From assembly GCF_005886805.2 (NCBI RefSeq), contig NZ_CP045429.1:2636501-2700500 (forward strand): a DNA stretch of 64,000 nt. The letters are read 5' to 3'. Below, piece after piece: positions 9,653 through 18,999 of this stretch. The notes under the pieces were generated by a model, which did no database searches, was not told where the DNA came from, and worked only from the letters and a program-made list of their open reading frames with translations. A program made the position numbers and the translations under genes. This DNA comes from Pseudoalteromonas rubra. GTDB taxonomy: Bacteria; Pseudomonadota; Gammaproteobacteria; Enterobacterales; Alteromonadaceae. The stretch's first letter is position 1; the number at the start of each line of letters is the position of its first letter.

Positions 9653-10057
9653 ATGGACTTATCACACATAGAGCAGACCCTTGCTCAGCACAGCGCCTGG
9701 CAGGGCAAATATCGCGAAATCATGCTATTGGGCAAAGCACTTCCAGCGATGCCTGATGCGCTTAAAACGGAAGCTGCTCTGGTGAAAGGTTGTGAAAGTA
9801 AAGTTTGGTTGCACCTGGATCTGGATGAGCAACAACAGAGGCTGGTCCTCATCGCTGATTCCGACACACGTATAGTGAAAGGCTTACTTGCGATTATTCT
9901 TGCTTGCTATAACAACCAGTTACCAGAAGAAGCAAAGAAAGTTGATGGCTATGAATTATTTAACACTCTTGGCCTTATCAAGCACCTGAGCCCTTCTCGT
10001 GGTAATGGCGTTCGCGCGATTGTGGAACGTATTCATCAACAACTTCAGGTGCTGTAA
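9653..10057 (+). CDS. csdE: Sulfur acceptor protein CsdE (SufE family)
   Basis: Accepts persulfide sulfur from CsdA, stimulates its activity and passes sulfur on, in E. coli towards the TcdA-dependent tRNA modification. The 134-aa protein matches the SufE fold, and VKGCESKVWLHL carries the acceptor cysteine (Cys47). The C-terminal half contains KGLLAIILACYNN and LGLIKHLSPSRGNGVRA, both typical of SufE/CsdE. It lies 2 nt after csdA, and its stop codon lies in the loop of a terminator hairpin. Confidence 0.92.
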   Translation: MDLSHIEQTLAQHSAWQGKYREIMLLGKALPAMPDALKTEAALVKGCESKVWLHLDLDEQQQRLVLIADSDTRIVKGLLAIILACYNNQLPEEAKKVDGYELFNTLGLIKHLSPSRGNGVRAIVERIHQQLQVL

Positions 10058-10068
10058 TAGCACCTGAA
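10044..10068. terminator. Bidirectional terminator hairpin between csdE and tcdA
   Basis: TTCAGGTGCT at 10044-10053 and AGCACCTGAA at 10059-10068 form a perfect 10-bp stem with a 5-nt loop. The csdE stop codon lies within the loop. The genes are convergent and only 25 bp apart, and no long T-run is present on either side. Confidence 0.65.
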
Positions 10069-10082
10069 TAACCCATTGCGAA

Positions 10083-10877
10083 TTAACCTGCTTCCCTCGC
10101 CCGCTTGTCCAGATACTTACGGATCGCTTTTGCCGCAGCAAAAAAGCCAAAACTGCCCGTGACCATAGTTGCAGAGCCGAACCCGGTCGCACAATCCATA
10201 TTCTTACTGCCATCAGCCATTTGTTTGGCCTTACAGACGCTACCATCACCAGTTGGGTAAACCAATTGCTCTGTCGAATACACACAATCAACAGCAAACT
10301 TGCGTTTCGGGTTAGTTGTAAAATTATATTGCTTGCGCAGCAGATATCGGACTTTTGCAAGCAAAGGGTCGTGTGTCGTTTTGGCCACATCCCCATAGCA
10401 AATCTGGCTCGGATCAGTCTGACCACCTGCACCGCCAGTGGTGATCACTGGAATTTTTTGTCGCTTACAGTGAGCGATTAGAGCGGCTTTTTCTTTGACG
10501 GCATCAATACAGTCAATAACATAATCAAAACCCTGGATATGCGTTTTAATGTTATCCAGCGTGATAAAATCATCTATCACATCGACCCGACAATCCGGGT
10601 TGATGGACTGACAACGCGCCTGCATGGCTTCGACTTTAGGCTGGCCTATGGTCTCAGTTTTTGCATGCAGCTGGCGATTGACATTTGTGACACAGATATC
10701 ATCAAGATCAATGAGGGTAATTTTACCTATGCCGGTGCGCGCCAGTGATTCGGCTACCCAACTGCCAACACCGCCAATACCTATCACACAGAAGCTGGCT
10801 TCGCCAAGCCAGGTCAATTCTGTATTACCATACAAGCGGCCAATGCCACCAAACCTTAAAGATGTATCTTGCGTCAT
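10083..10877 (-). CDS. tcdA: tRNA threonylcarbamoyladenosine dehydratase
   Basis: E1-like ATP-dependent enzyme (TcdA/CsdL) that cyclises t6A37 in tRNA to ct6A. The 264-aa protein has the nucleotide motif VIGIGGVGSWVAESLARTGIG (about residues 30-50). The adjacent LIDLDDICVTNVNRQLHA matches ThiF/MoeB/E1 proteins. The YVIDCIDAVKEKAALI segment and GGAGGQTDPSQI are typical of TcdA. The gene is the last in the msbA operon, 1 nt after the rluA-like gene, and is convergent with csdAE, whose products work with TcdA in E. coli. Confidence 0.93.
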   Translation of the reverse strand: MTQDTSLRFGGIGRLYGNTELTWLGEASFCVIGIGGVGSWVAESLARTGIGKITLIDLDDICVTNVNRQLHAKTETIGQPKVEAMQARCQSINPDCRVDVIDDFITLDNIKTHIQGFDYVIDCIDAVKEKAALIAHCKRQKIPVITTGGAGGQTDPSQICYGDVAKTTHDPLLAKVRYLLRKQYNFTTNPKRKFAVDCVYSTEQLVYPTGDGSVCKAKQMADGSKNMDCATGFGSATMVTGSFGFFAAAKAIRKYLDKRAREAG

Positions 10878-10878
10878 A

Positions 10879-11544
10879 TTACCACTCTAACTTTCCGGGC
10901 TGCGCCCAGCTTTGCATTACTTCTGTGTCTGCCAGTTCAGCAAACCGTGCCCCGCCTTGCGGCAAAGCATAAAACGTCATTCTTTCGTTACCCCACTCAA
11001 AACTTAAACAGTAGGCATGCAGATAGACCCTGTCAGCCTCACTCCCCCCATAGCTGACATCGCCCAGAATAGGTGCAGACAAGCTTTTTAACGCCACCCG
11101 CAACTGATGGGTTTTGCCACTGTAAGGCTTGAGTAAACAGGCTCTCAGACCCGGGGCTATGCTGGCACTGTAAAAGCGCGTGATGGCCGGATTGTCATTA
11201 CTCGTTAATAACTTATAAGTCCCACGTCGCGACCTGGCCATATCGCCTTTGACCCAGCCTTGCTTCTTTTTAGGTTTACTGTCAATCAGAGCCAGGTAGA
11301 ACTTATCCACGGCCCGACTGGTAAACAGCTCAGTCAGCCTGGCTGCTGCCTGACTGGAGCGAGCCAGTACCAGTAGACCGGAAGTCACCTTATCGAGTCG
11401 GTGCACCGGGTAAAGCGACTCTCCGAGCTGCTCAGCTAATAAAGCAACAAAACCGCTTTCCTGCTCACTGTGAAAGCTCACCCCGGCGGGCTTAAGCGCC
11501 ACCACAAAGTCCGGGTGGCTGGCAATGACCTCAAAGGGTGCCAT
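10879..11544 (-). CDS. RluA-family pseudouridine synthase
   Basis: Isomerises uridine to pseudouridine in RNA; the target RNA cannot be read from sequence. The 221-aa single-domain protein carries [18 protein letters not shown], where Asp51 of HRLD is the catalytic aspartate. [14 protein letters not shown], a second conserved RluA motif, also appears, and an N-terminal S4 domain is missing. It resembles the short subgroup known as TIGR01621 rather than RluA, RluC or RluD. It overlaps the end of kdsB by 14 nt and is followed 1 nt later by tcdA. Confidence 0.88.
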   Translation of the reverse strand: MAPFEVIASHPDFVVALKPAGVSFHSEQESGFVALLAEQLGESLYPVHRLDKVTSGLLVLARSSQAAARLTELFTSRAVDKFYLALIDSKPKKKQGWVKGDMARSRRGTYKLLTSNDNPAITRFYSASIAPGLRACLLKPYSGKTHQLRVALKSLSAPILGDVSYGGSEADRVYLHAYCLSFEWGNERMTFYALPQGGARFAELADTEVMQSWAQPGKLEW

Positions 11545-12295
11545 TGAGATACTCTACGACACGCTTTAAATCTTCAGGCGTATCAACCCCGGCATAAACT
11601 GGACGGCAAGCCTTGGCAATTTTGATACGATAACCGTGATACAGCACGCGTAACTGCTCTAGTGACTCTTGACCTTCGAGGGGAGAAACCGGTAAAGCCA
11701 GATAGGTTTTAATGAAACCGGCACGATAGGCATAGATACCCACATGGCGTTGAAAATGAGCCAGTGGAACTTTGCTCTCATCCAGCGTCATCATGCTGTC
11801 GCGCTGAAACGGGATAGAAGCCCGTGAAAAATACAGAGCATTGTGGTGGGCGTCCTGAACCACTTTGACCGCATTCGGATTCAACACTTCTTGTACGTCT
11901 GTCACGTCCACACTGAGTGTGGCCATCGGCGCTTCCAGTGCTTCATGCAGTAAAGTTGCCACCTGAGTGATGTTTTCCGGGGCCAGTAAGGGCTCATCAC
12001 CCTGAACATTAACCACTAAGGTGTCATCATCCAATCCCAGCTGCTCAACCACCTCCGCAAGACGCTCAGTTCCTGACTGATGATCTTCTCGCGTCATCAA
12101 TACGTTTTCAGTAAAGGTTTGAGCGCGTTCAAACACCTGAGTATTGTCAGTCGCGATATAAACAGCTTTTGCACCCGACTTCTGGGCCTGCTCATAAACA
12201 TGTTGGATCATGGGCTTACCACAAATGTCAGCCAATGGTTTGCCCGGCAGACGGGTTGAAGCGTAACGCGCCGGAATAACGACTATGAATTCCAC
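11531..12295 (-). CDS. kdsB: 3-deoxy-manno-octulosonate cytidylyltransferase (CMP-KDO synthetase)
   Basis: Activates KDO with CTP to CMP-KDO for the lipopolysaccharide inner core. The 254-aa protein has the nucleotidyltransferase start [19 protein letters not shown], then VQGDEPLL (metal-binding Asp) and [12 protein letters not shown]. The C-terminal [16 protein letters not shown] and [11 protein letters not shown] complete the family pattern. It overlaps ycaR by 13 nt and the rluA-like gene by 14 nt in the msbA-lpxK-ycaR-kdsB operon. Confidence 0.96.
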   Translation of the reverse strand: MEFIVVIPARYASTRLPGKPLADICGKPMIQHVYEQAQKSGAKAVYIATDNTQVFERAQTFTENVLMTREDHQSGTERLAEVVEQLGLDDDTLVVNVQGDEPLLAPENITQVATLLHEALEAPMATLSVDVTDVQEVLNPNAVKVVQDAHHNALYFSRASIPFQRDSMMTLDESKVPLAHFQRHVGIYAYRAGFIKTYLALPVSPLEGQESLEQLRVLYHGYRIKIAKACRPVYAGVDTPEDLKRVVEYLNGTL

Positions 12296-12480
12296 TTTTC
12301 GACCTCTTCGAGCGATAATTCGCGCGCTTCATTTTCCAGTAACACTGGAATGTCGTTTCTTACCGGGTAAGCCAGTTTAGCAGCTGTGCTAATCAGCTCC
12401 TGATTGTCTTTGTCAAATCTCAGTTTTCCTTTGCAAACCGGACAGGCAATAATCTCGAGTAATTTAGTGTCAAAGGCCAT
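12283..12480 (-). CDS. ycaR: Trm112/YcaR-family small zinc-ribbon protein
   Basis: A 65-aa protein of the UPF0434/Trm112 family. It contains a CPVCKGKL zinc-ribbon motif near residue 13 and the conserved [10 protein letters not shown] segment. Trm112 proteins in eukaryotes activate methyltransferases; the role of the bacterial version is not established. It lies between lpxK and kdsB, as in many gammaproteobacteria, and overlaps both by 11 and 13 nt, so its translation is coupled to them. Confidence 0.9.
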   Translation of the reverse strand: MAFDTKLLEIIACPVCKGKLRFDKDNQELISTAAKLAYPVRNDIPVLLENEARELSLEEVEKWNS

Positions 12481-13453
12481 GGTTGACTATCCCTTTTTGT
12501 TTTAATAACGAATTAAGTTGTTGTATAAGCTCAGCACTTGGCTTTGCATCTACCTTTAAATAATACCAATTTTCTTTTCCGAATGACTGGCATTTTACTG
12601 CGTCTTTTTCGGTCATATATACAGCCAGGTCCTCGCAGGTCGCAAAGTCAGAATCACTGTAAGCGTGGTGATCGGCAAAATGCAGTGTATCGAGCAGCTC
12701 AACCCCATCTGAGCGCAAGGACTGCTCAAAGCGTTGCGGATTACCAATGGCACTCACAGCAATGCCCCGTTCGGCTATTTTTTCAATTGTCTGATTATCG
12801 CGAACACTGAAATAGCCACTGCGTACCAGCTCATAGCCAATCCCGTCTGACTCTCCATTATAGACGACCAAGTCGGTGTGCTTCAGTCGGCTTGGCGTTT
12901 CACGCAGCGGACCAGCCGGTAGCAATAGAGTGTTGCCAAAGCGGCGCTGCGCATCAACGATGCAAATCTCAATATCCCGGGCCAGCTGATAGTGCTGCAG
13001 GCCATCGTCACTGACGATAATATCCGGTTTATCTTCGCGCATCAGCAGTTCAATACTCGCCTGGCGATCGCCACCTATCATCACCGGACAGCCTAGTCGC
13101 TTGTATATCAATAAAGGTTCGTCGCCTGCTTCTGTGGCGCTGCTGCTATCTGTCACCCGATATGGCAGACTGGGTGGTTGCGCACCATAGCCACGGCTGA
13201 TCACCGCGACTTTCAAACCTAAAGACTCAAGGTACGGTACCAGCCACAACACGAATGGCGTTTTACCATTACCACCAATGCCGATATTACCAACGATGAT
13301 CACCGGTACAGGTGCTTTATAGACACTTTTAAGGCCGAGCTTAAACAACGCCCTGCGCAGTGAACTCAGTAGCCAAAATAAGCCTGACAAAGGTAGCAGT
13401 ATGATATTTAATAGCCCCAAGGGCTTATACCAGCTGCGCTCCAGGCGATTCAT
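12470..13453 (-). CDS. lpxK: Tetraacyldisaccharide 4'-kinase
   Basis: Phosphorylates the 4' position of the lipid A disaccharide at the inner membrane using ATP. The 327-aa protein has an N-terminal hydrophobic anchor (about residues 12-32), the Walker A motif [18 protein letters not shown] (about residues 54-71) and [24 protein letters not shown] holds the catalytic Asp/His region. The start overlaps the end of msbA by 4 nt, and the end overlaps ycaR by 11 nt. Confidence 0.96.
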   Translation of the reverse strand: MNRLERSWYKPLGLLNIILLPLSGLFWLLSSLRRALFKLGLKSVYKAPVPVIIVGNIGIGGNGKTPFVLWLVPYLESLGLKVAVISRGYGAQPPSLPYRVTDSSSATEAGDEPLLIYKRLGCPVMIGGDRQASIELLMREDKPDIIVSDDGLQHYQLARDIEICIVDAQRRFGNTLLLPAGPLRETPSRLKHTDLVVYNGESDGIGYELVRSGYFSVRDNQTIEKIAERGIAVSAIGNPQRFEQSLRSDGVELLDTLHFADHHAYSDSDFATCEDLAVYMTEKDAVKCQSFGKENWYYLKVDAKPSAELIQQLNSLLKQKGIVNHGL

Positions 13454-15192
13454 GCCTGCTCACCATACTGCATCTGGCAGAGCGCTGCATAAATGCCCTT
13501 TTGCTCCAGCAGAGCCTGGTGCTTACCCTGCTCGACAATACGTCCCTGATCGAGCACGTAGATGCAATCAGAATGCTCAATGGTAGACAGGCGGTGTGCT
13601 ATCACAATAGAGGTTTTATCTTTCATCAGGTTATCGAGCGCTTGCTGGATTAAGCGTTCCGACTCTGTATCCAGTGCCGAAGTCGCTTCATCCAGAATCA
13701 AGATTGGAGCATTTTTAACAATCGCACGGGCGATGGCAATGCGCTGACGCTGACCGCCGGAGAGCATCACACCGTTTTCACCCACCATAGTATTCAAACC
13801 CTCTGGTAAGTCTTTAACAAATTCCCAGACATGCGCCTGTTTCGCCACCTGCTCCAGCTCCTCCTGAGTATAGGAGCGCTCCAGACCATACATGATGTTA
13901 TTAGCAATGGTATCGTTGAACAGCACCACCTGTTGTGACACCAGCGCAAACTGTTTGCGCAGCGATGACAAAGTGTAGTCTTGAAGTTTCACACCATCTA
14001 GGGTGATCTCTCCCTCATCCCAGTCATAAAAACGTGGTAACAGGTTGGACAACGTTGATTTGCCCGAGCCACTGCGCCCCACCAGCGCGATACTCTGACC
14101 TGCCGGAATTTGCAAAGATAAGGATTTTATAACGGCCTCGTCTTTGCCCGGATAATGGAATGTCACGCCAGAAACTGCCAGCTCGCCTTTCACGCTATCC
14201 GCTTCGAGCTCGCCTGTATTCTTTTCCTGCTCTTTGTCCAGAATTTCAAAAATACTGGTGGCAGCAGCAATCCCCCGCTGCAGATCGCTATTCACATTAG
14301 CCAGCTGCTTGAGCGGTCTGAGCATCATCATCATCGACGTGGTCAAAGACACAAAGGTACCCGACGAAATCGTGTCGATCATTTCTGGCATCGCGATAAT
14401 AGCGAGGATCAACGCCATCGCGCTGGCTGCAATAATTTGGATCACGGAAACGCTCAGCGCCCTGGTTGCATCCATCTTCACCCTTTGCTGACGGTTGCGA
14501 TTGTTGACATCGGCAAAGTGAGTAATCTCTTTATCCTGGCCACCGAAACCATGGATCACTTTATGCCCCGCCAGCATTTGCTCAGAGCTTCGAGTCACCT
14601 CTCCCATGGCATCCTGAATGTTTTTTGAGATCTTGCGAAAACGCTTGGAGACCAGATTAACAATCACGCCGACAATGGGAATGACGACTAAGAATATCAA
14701 AGACAACTGCCAGCTGGCATTGAACATCACCACCAGCAGAAACAGCACAAAGGCTCCTTCACGGATCATAACCTGCAAAGCTCGGGTTACGGCTTGTTGA
14801 ACCTGTTCAGTATCAAACGTAATTTTCGAGATCATTTCGCCATTAGAGTGTTGATCATGAAAACTGACAGGTAAAAATAACATATGCTCAAACAAGGACT
14901 GACGTAGCTTTCTGACCACCTGAGAGCCCACATAGCTCAGACAGTATGATGCCATGTAATTGAAAATACCCCGTCCAATAACCAGTAGCACCACCACAAT
15001 GGGTGCCATTTTTAACACTTCGGCGTTGCGCTCTGTCAGACCATCATCGATAAAAGGCTGCATCAACTGAACAAAGAGTGCGTCCATTGCGGCGTAACCG
15101 AGCATGCCAATAATGGCAAACAAGGCGGGCACTTTAAAATCGAAGGTGTAACTCAGAAGCCGCTTGTAGATCTGCTTGGCGGATTGTTGCAT
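13450..15192 (-). CDS. msbA: Lipid A export ATP-binding/permease protein MsbA
   Basis: Half-transporter that flips lipid A-core across the inner membrane using ATP. It has an N-terminal six-helix ABC exporter domain (about residues 20-310). The ATPase domain has Walker A GRSGSGKSTLSNLLPR, ABC signature LSGGQRQRIAIARA and Walker B ILILDEATSALD, then the H-loop IVIAHRLSTI. The start is placed at the ATG at 15192 (MQQSAKQIYKRLL), giving 580 aa like the family. An in-frame ATG at 15213 is possible but lies almost at the predicted transcription start. It overlaps lpxK by 4 nt. Confidence 0.95.
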   Translation of the reverse strand: MQQSAKQIYKRLLSYTFDFKVPALFAIIGMLGYAAMDALFVQLMQPFIDDGLTERNAEVLKMAPIVVVLLVIGRGIFNYMASYCLSYVGSQVVRKLRQSLFEHMLFLPVSFHDQHSNGEMISKITFDTEQVQQAVTRALQVMIREGAFVLFLLVVMFNASWQLSLIFLVVIPIVGVIVNLVSKRFRKISKNIQDAMGEVTRSSEQMLAGHKVIHGFGGQDKEITHFADVNNRNRQQRVKMDATRALSVSVIQIIAASAMALILAIIAMPEMIDTISSGTFVSLTTSMMMMLRPLKQLANVNSDLQRGIAAATSIFEILDKEQEKNTGELEADSVKGELAVSGVTFHYPGKDEAVIKSLSLQIPAGQSIALVGRSGSGKSTLSNLLPRFYDWDEGEITLDGVKLQDYTLSSLRKQFALVSQQVVLFNDTIANNIMYGLERSYTQEELEQVAKQAHVWEFVKDLPEGLNTMVGENGVMLSGGQRQRIAIARAIVKNAPILILDEATSALDTESERLIQQALDNLMKDKTSIVIAHRLSTIEHSDCIYVLDQGRIVEQGKHQALLEQKGIYAALCQMQYGEQA

Positions 15193-15222
15193 AGTGTCTC
15201 TCTGGTACGTCATAACCCGCGT

Positions 15223-15252
15223 ATTGTAGCGGTACTGATGGCAAAACTGAAT
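15223..15252 (-). promoter_or_regulatory. Candidate msbA promoter
   Basis: On the minus strand TACAAT (plus-strand ATTGTA at 15223-15228) is a five-of-six -10 element. ATTCAG 18 nt further upstream is a weak -35. The start point would be next to 15213, which favours the downstream ATG at 15192 for msbA. Confidence 0.35.
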
Positions 15253-15255
15253 GCA

Positions 15256-17511
15256 TTATCTTAAGAACCAAAAACTTTTCCTATCCCGGGCGGTTTCTAA
15301 TTGGACTTTTGTCCCGGTTATTTTGAATCGTATCTGACCTTTTATGGCCGTATCCAGCATACGACTGTTGATTGACTGATAACGCTTAACAACCTCCTCG
15401 TGCGGCAAGCGCCATGGTGAGTAATATCCGCGTGAGAACACCACCCACCTCGGAGCAACAGCAGAGACAAACGCCATGCTGGACGACGTGTTGCTACCGT
15501 GATGTGGTGCTATCAGTATATCTGCGGGGATTTTTTCACCTTTTAATGCCAACAATTCATGCTCAGCCAGCTGCTCTATATCCCCGGGCAATAACAGGTG
15601 GGTATTACCATCACTAATCCTGATCACACAGGAGTTATTGTTGTCAGTGTTCATCGGTGCTATCGGCCAGAGCGACTCGATAGTTAAATTGTCTATTGTC
15701 ACCGTTTGTAATGTACACAGCGCCTTGCCATCTCCTCCATGAAACTGCTCAAGCGAGCGGCCACCATCATAACGGTATAAATCTGCTAAACCGCCATTAT
15801 GGTCGCTGTCATCATGGCTTATCACTGTATGCAGTAATCCAATACGACGCGCCTCAAGGTAAGGCTTGATCACATTGTCAAACAATGAATAACGAGAAAA
15901 ATAACTGGCACCCAAGTCAATCAAAATACCTTTACCCTGCGTTGATACCAATACCGCAGTGCCATGGCCAACATCAAAGACATCCACCTGCCAGTCGGGA
16001 GGACGCTCAAGCACGCTAAATATCACCCCAGCAGACAATGGGATCCAAGCAAATATCCGAGTTACGGCACACGTGCATAGGAGCAGTGTTAGGTAGCCTA
16101 ACGTCACCAACTCAATGCTCACGGTCCCAGTCGACTGCCAGTGATATGGAAAGGAATTTGCCCAATGATACACAGAATGCAAAACTGCATCCAATGGGCC
16201 CAACAGAGTCATGTCCATGATCAACGCAGCAAGTACGTGCAACAACAAAAGCGGAAATATCACCATAGTCAACACAGGCACAACCAGCAGGTTAACCAAA
16301 ATACTGCTCGCACTAAACCCATGATAGGAATAGAGAGTGAGAGGCAACAACGCAACAAATAGCGCGCATTGCAAATAACACAACAGCTTAACTTTGGGCG
16401 CACGCTCTGATCCCTGCATTACAGTTCGAAACACGAAAAAGATCGTCACAACAGCCAGAAATGAAAAATACAGGCCCAGGTTAAGTACCGCAAAAGGATT
16501 CGCAATCAGGATAACGGCTAATGCATACAACAAGACTCTTGCGGGGCTGAGCTGCCGGGCAAACAAAAAGCAACATGCCCCCAGCAAAGCCATCAACCAG
16601 GCACGCTGCGCGGACACCTGCAATCCACTTAGCCATACATACCCGCCACTGAGTCCTAGCGCAAAAATAAAGTAACCCAGCTGATAGTTGTGCCATTGAG
16701 ATAAACGTGGCCACATAAACAACAAACAGAGCTTACAAAGAGCAAAACTCAATGCAAAAACAATGGCTACATGCAAACCAGAAATAGCCAGCAAGTGACT
16801 CATTCCCAGAGATTTAAAATGGTCTTTGTCCGCTTGCGCAATGGCGCTTTTATCGCCTGTTAGCAACACATAATAGAACCAACCAAAATGTAAGCCATCG
16901 AACGCACCCGCCACCCAATCTCGATATGCCGCTCGCCAGGATTTATCTTCATTAACTATCACCTCAGATACGACGACCCGGCCTTTGTAGAATATCTGGC
17001 TACGAAAAGCATAAAGCTCGGCATCAAATACCGAAAAATTCTTTCGACTACGAAATGGCTTAAGAACGGCGGTTCCGGACAGAACAACCTCATTTAACTC
17101 ACCAGGCAGTTCACCGCTCAACGAGGCATTGACCCGTATATTACGGTACCAGGGTACTTGATATTGACCCAATTGTTTCAGCTCCAGCGTGACATAAGGT
17201 CGCGCACTTGCACCCATCACTTTACTCACGACACCGGCCACTGCGATTTCCTGCTCTAAGACTTTTTCAGCAATTGGTGGCGCATAAACCAACCAATAGT
17301 GACAAATCGTCACAAAAATACCTAAAATAAAACCTGCCAAAACACTCGAAAAAGCCTTAAAATACCCACAGAGAAAAAGGAGCACGCCTGAGCAGACGAA
17401 CCACTGCCACTGACCCAGATAGAATACTGAGATCAGACACCCGCTGATCAGGCCGCAGCAGATCAATATTGATGTAAATGGTTGATTAACATGCCAAAGA
17501 AGACGATCCAA
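15256..17511 (-). CDS. comEC: DNA internalization / competence protein ComEC (Rec2)
   Basis: Inner-membrane channel for uptake of single-stranded DNA in natural transformation. The 751-aa protein has hydrophobic N-terminal helices and a DUF4131-like soluble segment. The Competence domain (about residues 220-490) includes HLLAISGLHVAIVFALSF and SAQRAWLMALLGACCFL. The C-terminal metallo-beta-lactamase-like domain (about residues 510-740) includes DVGHGTAVLVSTQGKGILID and HDDSDHNGG, with APHHGSNTSSS. The only start reaching the conserved N-terminus is TTG at 17511, without a convincing Shine-Dalgarno. This places its first codons across the start of the divergent DUF2062 gene. It sits 43 bp upstream of msbA, an order seen in other gammaproteobacteria. 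Confidence 0.92.
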   Translation of the reverse strand: MDRLLWHVNQPFTSILICCGLISGCLISVFYLGQWQWFVCSGVLLFLCGYFKAFSSVLAGFILGIFVTICHYWLVYAPPIAEKVLEQEIAVAGVVSKVMGASARPYVTLELKQLGQYQVPWYRNIRVNASLSGELPGELNEVVLSGTAVLKPFRSRKNFSVFDAELYAFRSQIFYKGRVVVSEVIVNEDKSWRAAYRDWVAGAFDGLHFGWFYYVLLTGDKSAIAQADKDHFKSLGMSHLLAISGLHVAIVFALSFALCKLCLLFMWPRLSQWHNYQLGYFIFALGLSGGYVWLSGLQVSAQRAWLMALLGACCFLFARQLSPARVLLYALAVILIANPFAVLNLGLYFSFLAVVTIFFVFRTVMQGSERAPKVKLLCYLQCALFVALLPLTLYSYHGFSASSILVNLLVVPVLTMVIFPLLLLHVLAALIMDMTLLGPLDAVLHSVYHWANSFPYHWQSTGTVSIELVTLGYLTLLLCTCAVTRIFAWIPLSAGVIFSVLERPPDWQVDVFDVGHGTAVLVSTQGKGILIDLGASYFSRYSLFDNVIKPYLEARRIGLLHTVISHDDSDHNGGLADLYRYDGGRSLEQFHGGDGKALCTLQTVTIDNLTIESLWPIAPMNTDNNNSCVIRISDGNTHLLLPGDIEQLAEHELLALKGEKIPADILIAPHHGSNTSSSMAFVSAVAPRWVVFSRGYYSPWRLPHEEVVKRYQSINSRMLDTAIKGQIRFKITGTKVQLETARDRKSFWFLR

Positions 17512-18009
17512 AGGTTTCTACCCGATCACAATAAGATCAAACAGCAAAAGTCGCTGAAAATATTCGGCAGCTTGTTACATGACGCAAACCTTTGGCATTT
17601 AAATCGCCGCTCGGCACGAGGGGCTTTCTCCGTCGGCCTGTTCTTCGCTTTCATCCCTGTTCCTTTTCAAATGGTCCTTGCAGCCGCCCTGGCTATTCCT
17701 TTCAGAGTCAATTTGCCACTTTCCATCGCGTTGGTATGGATCACTAATCCCCTTACTATGCCCCCTATTTTCTATGCATCTTATCAGGTAGGTGCGTTCG
17801 CTTTGGGCCAGGAGGAGCAACCGTTTCACTTTGAAGCCAGCTGGAACTGGCTGGTCGAGAGCCTCTCAACTATAGGGCCCGCATTTATGCTCGGCTCGCT
17901 GATCTGCGCCTGTATGGCCGCGATTTTGGGCTTCTTTGTTATCGACTTTCTGTGGCGCCGCTCAGTGAATAAAGCATGGGCTGAGCGTAACCAGCAATCC
18001 AGCCAATAA
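17491..18009 (+). CDS. DUF2062 membrane protein
   Basis: A 172-aa protein (MPKKTIQRFLPD...) with the DUF2062 pattern. A basic N-terminus is followed by RRSARGAFSVGLFFAFIPVPFQM and then NLPLSIALVWITNPLTMPPIFYASYQVG. Two or three further hydrophobic segments run to the C-terminus (AFMLGSLICACMAAILGFFVIDFLW). Its function is unknown. It often neighbours comEC and msbA in gammaproteobacteria. The ATG at 17491 fits the family start, and an upstream in-frame start at 17482 adds three residues. The 5' end overlaps the divergent comEC start by about 21 bp. Confidence 0.9.
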   Translation: MPKKTIQRFLPDHNKIKQQKSLKIFGSLLHDANLWHLNRRSARGAFSVGLFFAFIPVPFQMVLAAALAIPFRVNLPLSIALVWITNPLTMPPIFYASYQVGAFALGQEEQPFHFEASWNWLVESLSTIGPAFMLGSLICACMAAILGFFVIDFLWRRSVNKAWAERNQQSSQ

Positions 18010-18024
18010 CCCTCTTTATGGTTT

Positions 18025-18046
18025 AGCAGCCAACTGGCTGCTTTTC
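18025..18046 (+). terminator. Terminator after the DUF2062 gene
   Basis: AGCAGCCA at 18025-18032 and TGGCTGCT at 18035-18042 form an 8-bp stem that merges into TTTT and CC. Confidence 0.7.
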
Positions 18047-18057
18047 CAGCGAACTAT

Positions 18058-18132
18058 TATACCAATCCCCCATAAATTGCTCTTAAAGAGAAGAAGTCTC
18101 TCAAATTGAGTATGTCTTCATCTGGATTGGCA
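18058..18132. repeat. Short intergenic inverted-repeat element, TACCAATC-type
   Basis: The sequence begins TATACCAATC and ends GGATTGGCATTA, so its ends are inverted copies (ATACCAATCC against ATGCCAATCC). The interior has a further short inverted repeat around CTCTTAAAGAG. The ends resemble the TACCAATT ends of the larger element at 45016-45238. It lies between convergent genes and could act as a terminator for marC. Only two loosely similar copies are visible here, so family assignment is tentative. Confidence 0.4.
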
Positions 18133-18741
18133 TTACTTATCAAAGTAACTCACAAAACCTGCCAGCGCATTGGTCACAGCCACGGACGCCAGTATCAGCC
18201 CCATCACACGGCTTATTACACTGGCACCGGCATTACCTATTACTTTGTGGATACTGCTAGCGACCAACATCAACAGTAAAGTCAGCAAAATAACCGCCAA
18301 CATCATCGCCACGGTTTGTACCTGCTCGAACAAATTAAACCGGGCATTTTCTGTTAGCAGTACACACGCCAGTATGGCACCAGGACTGGCTATGGACGGG
18401 ACTGCAAGCGGAAAGATTGCGGTTTCATGGTGATCCCGGACTAATTTCACTTCTTCGTCTGGTTTACTTTCACCAAAAATCATCGACAATGCGAACAGGA
18501 ACAGCACAATACCACCGGCTATCTGAAACGCCGGCAAAGGTATGCCCATCGCTGTAAGCAGAAGCTCTCCGGCAATCGCAAAAAAGACCAGTAAAACAGC
18601 AGCAACTAAGCTGGCAATCATGGCTATCTTACGCTTTGCCGCAGCATCGTAGCCACGAGTGACGGCAATGAATACAGGCACAGTCCCGATCGGATCGATA
18701 ACGGCAAAAAAGAAAATAAACGTCGCAACAAAGTCAATCAC
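18133..18741 (-). CDS. MarC/YchE family integral membrane protein
   Basis: A 202-aa protein with about six hydrophobic segments. It has the MarC signature FFFAVIDPIGTVPVFIAVTRGYD at the N-terminus and IAGGIVLFLFALSMIFGE in the middle, and the SIASPGAILACVLL segment also fits the family. The biochemical role of MarC proteins is unclear, since the early link to multiple antibiotic resistance was not upheld. The start is GTG at 18741, with AAGGA six bases upstream; the nearby ATG is out of frame. It stands alone between convergent and tandem neighbours. Confidence 0.9.
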   Translation of the reverse strand: MIDFVATFIFFFAVIDPIGTVPVFIAVTRGYDAAAKRKIAMIASLVAAVLLVFFAIAGELLLTAMGIPLPAFQIAGGIVLFLFALSMIFGESKPDEEVKLVRDHHETAIFPLAVPSIASPGAILACVLLTENARFNLFEQVQTVAMMLAVILLTLLLMLVASSIHKVIGNAGASVISRVMGLILASVAVTNALAGFVSYFDK

Positions 18742-18960
18742 ACCATGTCCTTACAACACGCAACAGACAAACCTTGTTATTTACTCTAGCTGCGGCAAAT
18801 AAAAATGACTAAGTTATTTTTGTCACTTCTGAAAGGTCATTTTCACTTCGGGGACACGTTTTAACCATTTAAAGGAATGTATTAGCACCACTTCGCTAAT
18901 TGATCTTCAGGGCCGAAGCTCTTAACAAACAACTAAATAACGCTGTCGCGTTTTAGGGAA

Positions 18961-18988
18961 GAGAGAAAGCAGCTTAGTGCTTTCTCTC
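18961..18988 (-). terminator. Hairpin downstream of the LRR gene
   Basis: GAGAGAAAGCA at 18961-18971 and TGCTTTCTCTC at 18978-18988 form a perfect 11-bp stem with a 6-nt loop, 12 nt after the LRR stop. The T-run on the minus strand is weak (TTCCCTAAAA). Confidence 0.6.
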
Positions 18989-18999
18989 GTTGTAACTCG

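Noticed and set aside
12562..12572. TACCAATTTT resembling the repeat-element end
   Set aside because: It lies inside lpxK coding sequence with no inverted partner nearby.
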